A DNA stretch of 64,000 nt from assembly GCF_019443325.1 (NCBI RefSeq), contig NZ_CP080383.1:2356001-2420000 (forward strand), given 5' to 3'. Below are positions 50,630-57,834 of the stretch, piece after piece (the first letter of the stretch is position 1; each line of letters opens with the position of its first letter). The position numbers were made by a program, and so were the translations under genes. Under the pieces are notes generated by a model. The model was not told where the DNA came from. It made no database searches and saw only the letters and a program-made list of their open reading frames with translations. The stretch comes from Cryobacterium sp. PAMC25264. Lineage in GTDB: Bacteria; Actinomycetota; Actinomycetes; Actinomycetales; Microbacteriaceae.

Positions 50630-51352
50630 TCAGGCGGCCAGGTGGAAGGTGCTCGCGAAGCGTGTGAGCAGGGCGCGGCGGCCGCGCAGCACCTCGACCA
50701 CGCCGGTTTCGATCGCGCGTTCCGGGTCCAGCTCCCCCAAGATGAGCCGACGGATGCCCGGCCCGGCCGCGAAGGCGAGGTCGACGGGGACGCCCCCGCG
50801 TGTCACGTCGAGGGTGGCGCCCCCGCGTGTCACGTCGAGGGTGGCGCCCCCGCGTGTCGCGTCGAGGCTCGCGTCCCCGCGCGTGATGTCGAGGGTGGCG
50901 CCGTCGACCCGGATCAGTAGCTTGGCTTCCCCGAATCGGGCCGCGTAGGCGGTGGCCGGCAAGGTCTCCGCCACGTGCGCCCGAAACGCGGTGCGCAGGT
51001 CCATCGTCATCGAGTCGGGCGTGATGACCTGCTCGGCGCGCGGATCGCCCAGGGCCTTGAAGCCCCAGGCCCCCAGCGCGAGCACCACCGGCTCGAGCTC
51101 GCGGCCGTAGGGGGTGAGTTCGTAGACGATCACACGTGAGTGCGGCACCCGGCGGATGATTCCTGCCGCCTGCAGTTCCTTCAGCCGGGCCGCCAGAACA
51201 TTGCTCGGGATCCGGGCGAGTCCCGCGGCGAGTTCGCCGTACCGGCGCGGACCGACGAGCAGGTCCCGCACGATGAGCAGCGCCCAGCGCTCACCCACGA
51301 GCTCAAGTCCTCGCGTGACACCGCCGTACTGACCGTAGTCGCGTGCAGCCAT
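50630..51352 (-). CDS. HxlR-family regulator with SCP2-like domain and internal repeats
   Basis: 240 aa from ATG 51352. Residues 1-100 are the winged helix (GLELVGERWALLIVRDLLVGPRRYGELAAGLARIPSNVLAARLKELQAAGIIRR). The second half resembles a sterol-carrier (SCP2-like) domain as in several actinobacterial HxlR proteins (FAAGPGIRRLILGELDPERAIETGVVEVLRG). In its middle a nine-residue strand unit (GATLDVTRG) is repeated about four times, encoded by 27-bp repeats (50796-50905), longer than in usual members. It follows the VOC gene by 5 bp and an upstream palindrome may be its operator. Confidence 0.87.
   Translation of the reverse strand: MAARDYGQYGGVTRGLELVGERWALLIVRDLLVGPRRYGELAAGLARIPSNVLAARLKELQAAGIIRRVPHSRVIVYELTPYGRELEPVVLALGAWGFKALGDPRAEQVITPDSMTMDLRTAFRAHVAETLPATAYAARFGEAKLLIRVDGATLDITRGDASLDATRGGATLDVTRGGATLDVTRGGVPVDLAFAAGPGIRRLILGELDPERAIETGVVEVLRGRRALLTRFASTFHLAA
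50796..50905 (-). repeat. 27-bp repeats inside the HxlR gene
   Basis: Units starting near 50796, 50823, 50850 and 50877 (CGCGTGTCACGTCGAGGGTG on the + strand), two of them identical, encoding GATLDVTRG-type nine-residue strands. Confidence 0.85.
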
Positions 51353-51357
51353 GGACC

Positions 51358-51804
51358 TCAGTCCTGCGCAGTCGGCTGCTGGGCCGCGAAAGCTTCGGGG
51401 CCCTGTGCGGCGGCCACCGGATCCATCCAACCGAACTCGAGGAGGTTGCCATCGGGATCGGTGAGCTGGCGCTGGTACATGAAGCCGTAGTCCGAGGCCG
51501 GCTGGGGTTCGGAGCCACCGGCGGCGATCCCGTCGGTGACGGACTTGTCCACCGCCTCGCGGCTGTCCAGGAAGATCGCGGTCGACGCCGTAGGGTGCAC
51601 AGCCGGGTCGCCGATGGGCAGCTCGGTGAAAGTCTGGAAGTACTCGCGCACCAGGATCATGAAGTAACTGTGGTCCTCTTCGACGACGACGCACGCCGCA
51701 TTGTGGTCCGAGAAGGCCGGGTTGATGGTGAAGCCGATAGCCGTGTAGAACGCCTTCGCGCGCTCCAGGTCGGTCACGGGCAGGTTGACGAACATTGAGG
51801 GCAT
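51358..51804 (-). CDS. VOC-family protein
   Basis: 148 aa from ATG 51804, chosen for AAGGAG six bases upstream; a longer reading exists but lacks a ribosome site. Glyoxalase-fold: MFVNLPVTDLERAKAFYTAIGFTINPAF, CVVVEEDHSYFMILVREYFQTF, AIFLDSREAVD, QRQLTDPDGNLLEFGW. It resembles the extradiol-dioxygenase-like VOC proteins often found next to HxlR or MarR regulators. It is the first gene of a two-gene operon with the HxlR gene; the promoter holds the ACTTGC-N5-GCAAGT palindrome. Confidence 0.85.
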   Translation of the reverse strand: MPSMFVNLPVTDLERAKAFYTAIGFTINPAFSDHNAACVVVEEDHSYFMILVREYFQTFTELPIGDPAVHPTASTAIFLDSREAVDKSVTDGIAAGGSEPQPASDYGFMYQRQLTDPDGNLLEFGWMDPVAAAQGPEAFAAQQPTAQD

Positions 51805-51855
51805 GATGAGCTCCTTCGTGGGTGTCCCGGTGGGGTGTCCGTTGCTGCCAGCGAT

Positions 51856-51872
51856 ACTTGCAAAAAGCAAGT
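51856..51872. promoter_or_regulatory. HxlR-type operator palindrome
   Basis: ACTTGC-AAAAA-GCAAGT is a perfect 17-bp inverted repeat 52 bp before the VOC start. Related A/T-centred palindromes of this length are known operators of HxlR/DUF24 regulators, and an HxlR gene is second in this operon, so autoregulation is likely. Confidence 0.75.
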
Positions 51873-51906
51873 GACCTGTCAAGGGTCCGCGTCAGGACGC
51901 GGGACG

Positions 51907-52698
51907 TTAGTGCATGACGCCCGCCGGCGCATCCGCCACGATCGCCACACCGTGCCCGCGCAGTCGCCGGCTATCGGCGGCGAGCGCGGCGAGCAACCGG
52001 TCGTTGGTGCCACGGATGTGGTCGGTCAGCAACCCGGCGGCGGTGTCGGCATCGCGGGACTCCAGCGCGTCGAGCACCGCGCGGTGCTCCCGCCACGCCT
52101 GCTCGCGGGCGGCCGGGGTGCGCACCTCGAGCCACCGGGTGCGGGCCAGCCGGGTCATGGCATTGCGTACGGCGTCGACCATGACGGGGTTGCCGGAGAG
52201 CCGGCTGAGCTCCACGTGGAAGTCGCCGCCGGCGCGCACGCCCTCCTCCGCGTCTCCGTGATTGCTCACCCGCACACCCTCCTCGGCGTCGCCGTCCCCG
52301 CCGGCCGGCGCATCCCCCACGTCGACGCTCTCGGCCCGCACGGGACGCGCGGCATCAAGCACCGCGGCCAGAACGGCGATGTCATCGTCGGATGCCCGCA
52401 CGACTGCCAGACGCACGGCGGCGGCCTCCACGGCTTCGCGAAGTTCGGCCAACGCGCCGATCTCGGCGAGGTCGATGGGCGAGACGATCCAGCCGCGGCC
52501 GTCGCGCTGCACCAGCCCTTCGGCGTCGAGCCGGCCCAGGGCGGCGCGCACGGGCGTGCGGGACGCGTCGAAGCTGGCCTCCAGGCCGCGCTCGGTGAGC
52601 CGCTCCCCCGGCGCGAGCTGCAGCGACAGAATGGCCGCCCGCAACCGGTCGTACAGCTGCACGGTCTGCGAACTGGCCCCGATCGACGTCATCATCAT
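51907..52698 (-). CDS. GntR-family regulator, FCD type
   Basis: 263 aa; the start could be any of three consecutive ATGs at 52698-52692, after GAGGAAGGGA. Winged helix QLYDRLRAAILSLQLAPGERLTERGLEASFDASRTPVRAALGRLDAEGLVQ (residues 12-65), then a helical FCD ligand domain with AELREAVEAAAVRL and EHRAVLDALESRDADTAAGLLTDHI. The middle contains a doubled GDAEEGVR segment that is not typical. It faces an MFS transporter gene across a gap holding two GntR-type palindromes, so it likely controls that transporter. Confidence 0.9.
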   Translation of the reverse strand: MMMTSIGASSQTVQLYDRLRAAILSLQLAPGERLTERGLEASFDASRTPVRAALGRLDAEGLVQRDGRGWIVSPIDLAEIGALAELREAVEAAAVRLAVVRASDDDIAVLAAVLDAARPVRAESVDVGDAPAGGDGDAEEGVRVSNHGDAEEGVRAGGDFHVELSRLSGNPVMVDAVRNAMTRLARTRWLEVRTPAAREQAWREHRAVLDALESRDADTAAGLLTDHIRGTNDRLLAALAADSRRLRGHGVAIVADAPAGVMH

Positions 52699-52724
52699 TC
52701 CCTTCCTCGACCCCCGTCCCCTCC

Positions 52725-52785
52725 CGCGAACTGTGACTTAAGCACCGGAAATCCCGAGATTTGGGGGCTTTACTCACGGTTCGCG
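52725..52785. repeat. Hairpin between divergent GntR and MFS genes
   Basis: Imperfect inverted repeat: CGCGAACTGTGACTTAAGC on the left and its near-complement ending TACTCACGGTTCGCG on the right. The arms recall the family 1 hairpins (GTGAG/CTCAC words) but are not clearly the same. Confidence 0.5.
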
Positions 52786-52833
52786 GATGGGGTGGGCTTG
52801 CGCTGGTGGCACCCGGGAGCGTGCGCATCGATT

Positions 52834-52856
52834 TGGTATACCACCATGGTGTACCA
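52834..52856. promoter_or_regulatory. Two FCD/GntR operator sites
   Basis: TGGTATACCA (52834-52843, a perfect palindrome) and TGGTGTACCA (52847-52856), three bases apart, 31 bp before the MFS start. TGGTATACCA-like sites are typical of FCD GntR repressors, and such a gene lies across the divergent gap. Confidence 0.75.
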
Positions 52857-52886
52857 GAAGATTAGCAGGAACCCCGAGGAGCCGCC

Positions 52887-54098
52887 ATGACCGCCAGCCC
52901 GACCACCGACACGCAAACCGTCAGCGCTCGCGCCTGGGTCGTGCTCGCTCTCGGGGTGGCAGCGCAGACCGCCGGCACGGTCTTCGTGAGCGCCCCGGCG
53001 TTCCTCATCCCGCTGCTGCACACCGAGCGCGGCCTCACCCTGGCCCAGGCCGGGTTGCTCGCCGCGATCCCCACCTTCGGCATGGTGCTCACTCTCATCC
53101 TCTGGGGCGCCCTGGCCGACCGCATCGGCGAGAAGTGGGTGATCGCCGGCGGGCTGCTGCTCACGGCGCTCGCGGCCGGCGGCGCCATTGTGTCCGAGGG
53201 CTATGTCGCGCTGGGTGTGTTCCTCTTGTTGGGTGGCATGGCGTCAGCGAGCACCAACTCCGCTAGCGGACGCATCGTGGTGGGTTGGTTCCCCAAGCAC
53301 AAGCGCGGGCTCGCCATGGGCATCCGCCAGATGTCGCAGCCACTCGGTGTCACGGTCGCCGCCGTCACCATCCCGGTGATCGCCGCGGCCTCCGGGGTGG
53401 GCGCCGCGCTGGTCGTGCCGTTCGCGCTCACCGCGGTACTGGCTCTCGCCTGCGCCATCGGCCTGGCCAACCCGCCCCGCGTCGCCCAGCCGGTGGGCGC
53501 CCCGGTCGCGCCGGCGCGCAACCCGTACCGCACCAGCGGTTTCCTCTGGCGCATTCACGCGGCATCCGTTCTGCTGGTGGTGCCGCAGTTCACCATCTCG
53601 ACCTTCGGGCTGGTCTGGCTGGTGAGCGATCAGGGCTGGGATGCGCTGGCCGCCGGCGTGCTCGTGGGCGCCGCGCAGTTCGTAGGCGCGATCGGGCGCA
53701 TCGTAATCGGTGTGGTCAGCGACCGGGTGGGAAGCCGGGTGCGGCCGCTGCGCTGGGTGGCGGTGAGCGTGGCGAGCGTGCTGCTCGTGCTGGCCGCGGT
53801 GGATGCCGCGCACTGGGGAGCCGCCGCCGTGGTGTTCGTGCTCGCGACCACGGTGACCGTCGCGCCGAACGGCCTGGCGTTCACCTCGGTGGCTGAGATG
53901 GCCGGGCCTGGCTGGTCGGGCAAGGCCCTCGGAGTGCAGAACACCGGCCAGTTCATCGCGGCATCCCTGGTGGGTCCGCTCATGGGTGCCCTGATCGGCG
54001 TGGTCGGCTACCCGCTCACCTTTGCGGTCGCAGCGATCTTCCCGGCGCTGGCGGTGCCGGTCGTGCCCCGCGCCCACGCCGAGCACGACCACCTCTAG
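52887..54098 (+). CDS. MFS transporter
   Basis: 403 aa from ATG 52887, with GAGGAG upstream. Twelve hydrophobic segments. The cytoplasmic loop between segments 2 and 3 has GALADRIGEKWVIAGG (the MFS A motif), and the later FPKHKRGLAMGIRQMSQPLG is like the cyanate/nitrate-type carboxylate or organic-anion transporters. Substrate unknown; the divergent FCD/GntR regulator suggests an organic acid. Likely repressed by it through the two upstream palindromes. Confidence 0.92.
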   Translation: MTASPTTDTQTVSARAWVVLALGVAAQTAGTVFVSAPAFLIPLLHTERGLTLAQAGLLAAIPTFGMVLTLILWGALADRIGEKWVIAGGLLLTALAAGGAIVSEGYVALGVFLLLGGMASASTNSASGRIVVGWFPKHKRGLAMGIRQMSQPLGVTVAAVTIPVIAAASGVGAALVVPFALTAVLALACAIGLANPPRVAQPVGAPVAPARNPYRTSGFLWRIHAASVLLVVPQFTISTFGLVWLVSDQGWDALAAGVLVGAAQFVGAIGRIVIGVVSDRVGSRVRPLRWVAVSVASVLLVLAAVDAAHWGAAAVVFVLATTVTVAPNGLAFTSVAEMAGPGWSGKALGVQNTGQFIAASLVGPLMGALIGVVGYPLTFAVAAIFPALAVPVVPRAHAEHDHL

Positions 54099-54264
54099 AG
54101 CGGCGGATGTGGCGGCGCGCGGCGGCCGCAGCCGGCCGGATACGCGTTGCCAGCGCGGCGGCAGCATCCACAAGTTGCCGGAAAGCGCCCCGTCAGCGCC
54201 CGCGAGGGGCACTATGCGGCGAGTCGGCGCAGCGGCAAGTCGGCGCAGCGGCGCGGAAAAAGAA

Positions 54265-54298
54265 CCGGCGTGGCACGAGGTGTGAGGTGCCACGCCGG
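54265..54298 (-). terminator. Intrinsic terminator of the flavin reductase operon
   Basis: CCGGCGTGGCAC (54265-54276) and GTGCCACGCCGG (54287-54298) form a perfect 12-bp stem with a 10-nt loop. Read on the minus strand, TTCTTTTTCC follows the stem, giving a U-tract. It lies 20 bp beyond the stop of the flavin reductase gene. Confidence 0.85.
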
Positions 54299-54318
54299 CC
54301 GTTGGGGGCCGCAGCCGG

Positions 54319-54903
54319 TTACGCGGCCTTGGGCTCCGCGGGAACCAGGCTGCGGAACGCCGCGGAGTGGTAGATCAGCGGGTCGCGGTCGTCGCTCACC
54401 TTGAGCGACTTCACCTCGAGCAGCACGATCGTGTGATCGCCGGCGGGGGTCTCCGAGTAGATCTCGCAGTCGAGCCAGAGCGACGAGCCCTCCACGAACA
54501 GCGCACCGAGGTCGGTGGTGCGCGTGTCGATGTTGGCGAACCGGTCACCCGTGCGGGAGGCCAGCTGGTAGCACTCGCGGCCGTGGTCGCTGCCCAGGAT
54601 CGAGACGCCGATGCGCTCGCCGCGGCGCAGCACGGGCCAGGTGGTGGAGCTGTTCTGCACCGAGAACAGCACCAGTGGCGGCTCGTAAGAGACCCCGACC
54701 GAGAAGGATGACGCGACCAGGCCGGTCTTTTCTCCGTCGATCACAGCGCAGAGCGCGGCCACCCCGGAGGGGAACTTACCGAACGCCCCGCGAATGAGGC
54801 TCGGGTCGCTGCTGATGACCTCCAGTCCATGCGAGTCGGTCGGTTCGAGCGCCGTGGCCAGATCGAGGTCCGCCGGGCCGTCGGTGCGGTCGCGGGGGCT
54901 CAT
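54319..54903 (-). CDS. Flavin reductase family protein
   Basis: 194 aa from ATG 54903 (MSPRDRTDG). The DIM6/NTAB-like fold is clear: GAFGKFPSGVAALCAVIDGEKTGLVASSFSVGVSYEPPLVLFSVQNSSTTWPVLRRGERIGVSILG, DRFANIDTRTTDLGALFVEGSSLWLDCEI. These enzymes make reduced FMN or FAD for a partner monooxygenase. It overlaps the FMN reductase gene by 4 bp, so the two are a pair; the monooxygenase is not adjacent. The DszC-like enzyme at 8810 could use such a reductase. Confidence 0.9.
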   Translation of the reverse strand: MSPRDRTDGPADLDLATALEPTDSHGLEVISSDPSLIRGAFGKFPSGVAALCAVIDGEKTGLVASSFSVGVSYEPPLVLFSVQNSSTTWPVLRRGERIGVSILGSDHGRECYQLASRTGDRFANIDTRTTDLGALFVEGSSLWLDCEIYSETPAGDHTIVLLEVKSLKVSDDRDPLIYHSAAFRSLVPAEPKAA

Positions 54904-55490
54904 GCGCTCACTCCGTTCGAGACGGGGGCGGATGCGTCGGACGCGGTTTCGACATCCGCTTGAGGATTCTTGCCCAGCATGCCCATCACCAGCGGCTGCA
55001 GCAGGCGGAGCACGGCGAGGTTCTCGGCGGCCCAAGCGGCCACGATCTCCTCCATCTTCTCCATCTGCCCGGTGACGAAGTAGAGGCCCTTGGTGGGCAC
55101 GCTCGCGCCGAGCTCGACGAGCAGCGGACGCAGGTTGACGTCCGGGCCCATCGAGTGGCTGAGGTCGGCGCCGGTCATCACGGGGATCGCGGTGACGCCG
55201 CGCAGGCCGTTCGCCGCGTACCGGTCGAGGAAGCCCTTGAGCAGACCCGTGTAGGTGGCCTTGTAGGTAGGGGTGGCGACGACGAGCAGGTCGCTGTCGG
55301 CGACGGCCTGGTTGAGCTCGGCCATCTCGGCGGACGGCCACTCGAAGATGTGGCTCGAGTACTCGGCCAGGTCGATGACCCGCAGGTCGTAGGTACCGGC
55401 GACGAGCATCTCGTCCACCAGCGTTTCCGCAAGCTTGAGGGTGCGGCTCTGGGGCTTGGGGTTGCCCACCAGAATGGTAATTTTCAGCAT
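54900..55490 (-). CDS. NADPH-dependent FMN reductase (SsuE-like)
   Basis: 196 aa from ATG 55490, with GGAGG seven bases upstream; a longer reading upstream is not supported. Flavodoxin-like: MLKITILVGNPKPQSRTLKLAETLVDEML, VVATPTYKATYTGLLKGFLDRYAANGLRGVTAIPVMTGADLSHSMGPD, with the FMN loop and GPDVNLRPLLVELGA. Provides reduced FMN. First gene of the pair with the flavin reductase, followed by a clear terminator. Confidence 0.9.
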   Translation of the reverse strand: MLKITILVGNPKPQSRTLKLAETLVDEMLVAGTYDLRVIDLAEYSSHIFEWPSAEMAELNQAVADSDLLVVATPTYKATYTGLLKGFLDRYAANGLRGVTAIPVMTGADLSHSMGPDVNLRPLLVELGASVPTKGLYFVTGQMEKMEEIVAAWAAENLAVLRLLQPLVMGMLGKNPQADVETASDASAPVSNGVSA

Positions 55491-55807
55491 CGTGTTCCTC
55501 CATCGAACCACTGGATCAGGTCTCGAATACGATGCCGGGCTACCAATCGGATGCGCCTCAGCGTGGGCGACAAACGCCCACCTGGCGGCACGGACCTGCA
55601 TAGCTACGTCACCGAATTCGATGAGTGAGCCACTGAGGATTGGTGTCTCAGATGGTGAGCAACGGCTTACGTCGCATTCACTAGTGTGCGTTTGCCCCGT
55701 TGCCGCTGCGTGTCCCGGCTATTACAACTGTGTTTCGCTGTCCTGGGTATCCGCGGGGGCCGCCCGCGCTCACGAGGGCGGCCGTCGCGTGTGGTCGAAT
55801 AGAACCG

Positions 55808-56596
55808 ATGCATACTCCCCCAGCCCCGCCCGCCCGCACTGTCATCTCCCCCGACAACGTGCAGATCGCCACCTACGAATTCGGCGACCCCGATGCTCCC
55901 ACCGTGCTCGCGGTGCACGGCTTCGCCTCGAGTGCGCTGGCCAATTTCCACGCCACCGGCTGGATCCGCGACCTCGTGCGCGAGGGCTATCACGTCATCG
56001 CGATCGACCAGCGCGGCCACGGCCAGAGCGACAAGCCGCACTCCTCCGACGCCTACTCGATGGACCTGCTCGTCACCGACGTGCTCACCGTGCTCGACAC
56101 CTTTATGCTCGACGAGGTCGACTACGTGGGCTACTCGCTCGGCGCCCGGGTCGGCTGGCACGCCGCCCGCTTCATGCCCACCCGCATCAACCGAGCGGTC
56201 TTCGGCGGCATCCCCGACGGCGACCCGCTCACCCGGTTCCGGGTCGATGAGGCGCTCGCGTTCGTGCGCGCGGGCACCCCGGTGACGGATGTGCTCACCG
56301 GCGCCTATCTGCAGATGGCCGGCGCCATCCGTGACAACGACCTGGAGGCACTCATCGCCCTGGTCGAGGGGATGCGCGACGGCCCGCAGCCGCACGCCGC
56401 GAACGCGCCCGCACAACGGGTGCTCTTCGCCACCGGCAGCGAGGACCGCATCCTCGAGGCCTCCCGCGCCCTGGCCGAGGCCACCCCGCGCGCCGAGTTC
56501 TTCGAGATCCCCGGCCGCAACCATTTCAATGCGCCCACCTCCCGGGCGTTCCGGGACGCCGCAATTACCTTCCTGGGCCTGCCCGGCTCCGACTGA
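55808..56596 (+). CDS. Alpha/beta hydrolase
   Basis: 262 aa from ATG 55808; an upstream in-frame start would add an unlike N-terminus. Fold features: TVLAVHGFASSAL (oxyanion hole), VIAIDQRGHGQSDKP, nucleophile YVGYSLGARVGWHAARF, VLFATGSEDRIL (acid), and the C-terminal NHFNAPTSRAF with the catalytic His. Broad-family esterase/lipase-like enzyme without a signal peptide; substrate unknown. Alone, 68 bp before the LacI gene. Confidence 0.85.
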   Translation: MHTPPAPPARTVISPDNVQIATYEFGDPDAPTVLAVHGFASSALANFHATGWIRDLVREGYHVIAIDQRGHGQSDKPHSSDAYSMDLLVTDVLTVLDTFMLDEVDYVGYSLGARVGWHAARFMPTRINRAVFGGIPDGDPLTRFRVDEALAFVRAGTPVTDVLTGAYLQMAGAIRDNDLEALIALVEGMRDGPQPHAANAPAQRVLFATGSEDRILEASRALAEATPRAEFFEIPGRNHFNAPTSRAFRDAAITFLGLPGSD

Positions 56597-56638
56597 GCGG
56601 CATCTGCAGAGAAGTTGTAAAGAATATGCAAGCTATCT

Positions 56639-56650
56639 GCAACTAATTGC
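56639..56650. promoter_or_regulatory. LacI-type operator candidate upstream of lacI-like gene
   Basis: GCAA-CTAA-TTGC palindrome (CTGCAACTAATTGCGTAAG, 56638-56656) lies 15 bp before the LacI start. The same GCAA...TTGC design is found before the alpha-glucosidase at 57713, so both are probably bound by this LacI protein. Confidence 0.6.
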
Positions 56651-56664
56651 GTAAGCTCGGGCAC

Positions 56665-57678
56665 ATGTCCAGACGACTAGCCGAAGTAGCTCGCAAGGTC
56701 GGCGTCAGCGAGGCCACCGTCAGCCGGGTCCTCAACGAGAAACCGGGCGTGTCTGTGGCGACCCGACAGGCCGTGCTGTCCGCCCTCGATGTGCTCGGCT
56801 ACGAACGTCCCACCAAGCTTCGCGGCGAGCGCGCGCGCCTGGTGGGTCTGGTACTGCCCGAATTGCAGAATCCCATCTTTCCCGCCTTCGCCGAGATCAT
56901 CGGCGGCGCACTGGCTCAGAACGGGTACACCCCGGTTTTGTGCACCCAGACGGCGGGCGGCATCACCGAAGCAGACTACGTCGAACTCCTCCTGCAGCAG
57001 CAGGTATCCGGGGTGATCTTCGTCGGCGGGGCATATATGCAACAGGACGGTTCCCACGAGCACTACGGTCGGCTCCGGGATCTGAACCTGCCCACGGTCC
57101 TCGTCAACGCGCCCATCGACGACTTCGGTTTTGCGACGGTGTCCTGCGACGATACGGCCGCCATCGACCAGGCCTTCGCCCACCTGACCGAACTCGGTCA
57201 CACCCGGATCGGCTTGCTTCTCGGCCCGCGCGACCATGTTCCGTCCCAGCGCAAGTTGGCGGCCGCGCTGGACGCTGTGGCCAGAACCGGCGGTGCGCTG
57301 GAAGACTCTCATGTCGTCCATTCCTTGTACTCACTCGAGGCCGGGCAGGCCGGGGCGACCAGGCTGGTTCGGGCCGGCGTGACCGCAATCGTCTGCGCCA
57401 GCGACCTGATGGCCCTCGGCGCTATCCGCGCCGTCCGGCGAGCGGGGCTCAGCGTCCCCCGGGATGTGTCGGTCATCGGCTTCGACGACTCGGCATTGAT
57501 GTCGTGCGTCGAGCCACCCCTCACCACGATTCGTCAACCCATCGAGCACATGGGCCGCATGATCATGGAGCTGCTCATCCGCCAGATCAAGGGCGATTCC
57601 GCGTCCACTGAGGAGTTCTTCTTCGAACCCGAACTCGTGGTGCGGGCGTCGACGAGTAGGCCTCACCTGCAGGGATGA
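56665..57678 (+). CDS. LacI-family regulator
   Basis: 337 aa from ATG 56665 (MSRRLAEVARKVGVSE); the upstream start is not needed. Helix-turn-helix RLAEVARKVGVSEATVSRVLNEKPGVS in residues 3-30, then a hinge and the periplasmic-binding-like core (ARLVGLVLPELQNPIFPAFAEIIGGALAQNGYTPVLC, AFAHLTELGHTRIGLLLGPRDHVPSQRK, DLMALGAIRAVRRAGLSVPRDVSVIGFDD). Controls the alpha-glucosidase and sugar importer genes downstream, most likely released by maltose, trehalose or a related alpha-glucoside. Confidence 0.93.
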   Translation: MSRRLAEVARKVGVSEATVSRVLNEKPGVSVATRQAVLSALDVLGYERPTKLRGERARLVGLVLPELQNPIFPAFAEIIGGALAQNGYTPVLCTQTAGGITEADYVELLLQQQVSGVIFVGGAYMQQDGSHEHYGRLRDLNLPTVLVNAPIDDFGFATVSCDDTAAIDQAFAHLTELGHTRIGLLLGPRDHVPSQRKLAAALDAVARTGGALEDSHVVHSLYSLEAGQAGATRLVRAGVTAIVCASDLMALGAIRAVRRAGLSVPRDVSVIGFDDSALMSCVEPPLTTIRQPIEHMGRMIMELLIRQIKGDSASTEEFFFEPELVVRASTSRPHLQG

Positions 57679-57712
57679 CGACAGCTCAGGCGCGCAACCG
57701 GCGCAAATCTAC

Positions 57713-57725
57713 GCAAGCGGCTTGC
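57713..57725. promoter_or_regulatory. LacI-type operator upstream of alpha-glucosidase operon
   Basis: GCAAGC-G-GCTTGC is a perfect palindrome inside CTACGCAAGCGGCTTGCTT, 110 bp before the glycosidase start, in the only gap between the LacI gene and its presumed targets. Confidence 0.7.
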
Positions 57726-57834
57726 TTCTTGTAGAAAAATTGCATCATCCTGTCAATAAAGCTACGTTTCAGTTGTTGCCACCGTAGGTAACGAAGGTTG
57801 CCGCAGAGTCGGCCGATTGAGACGAGTACGAGCA

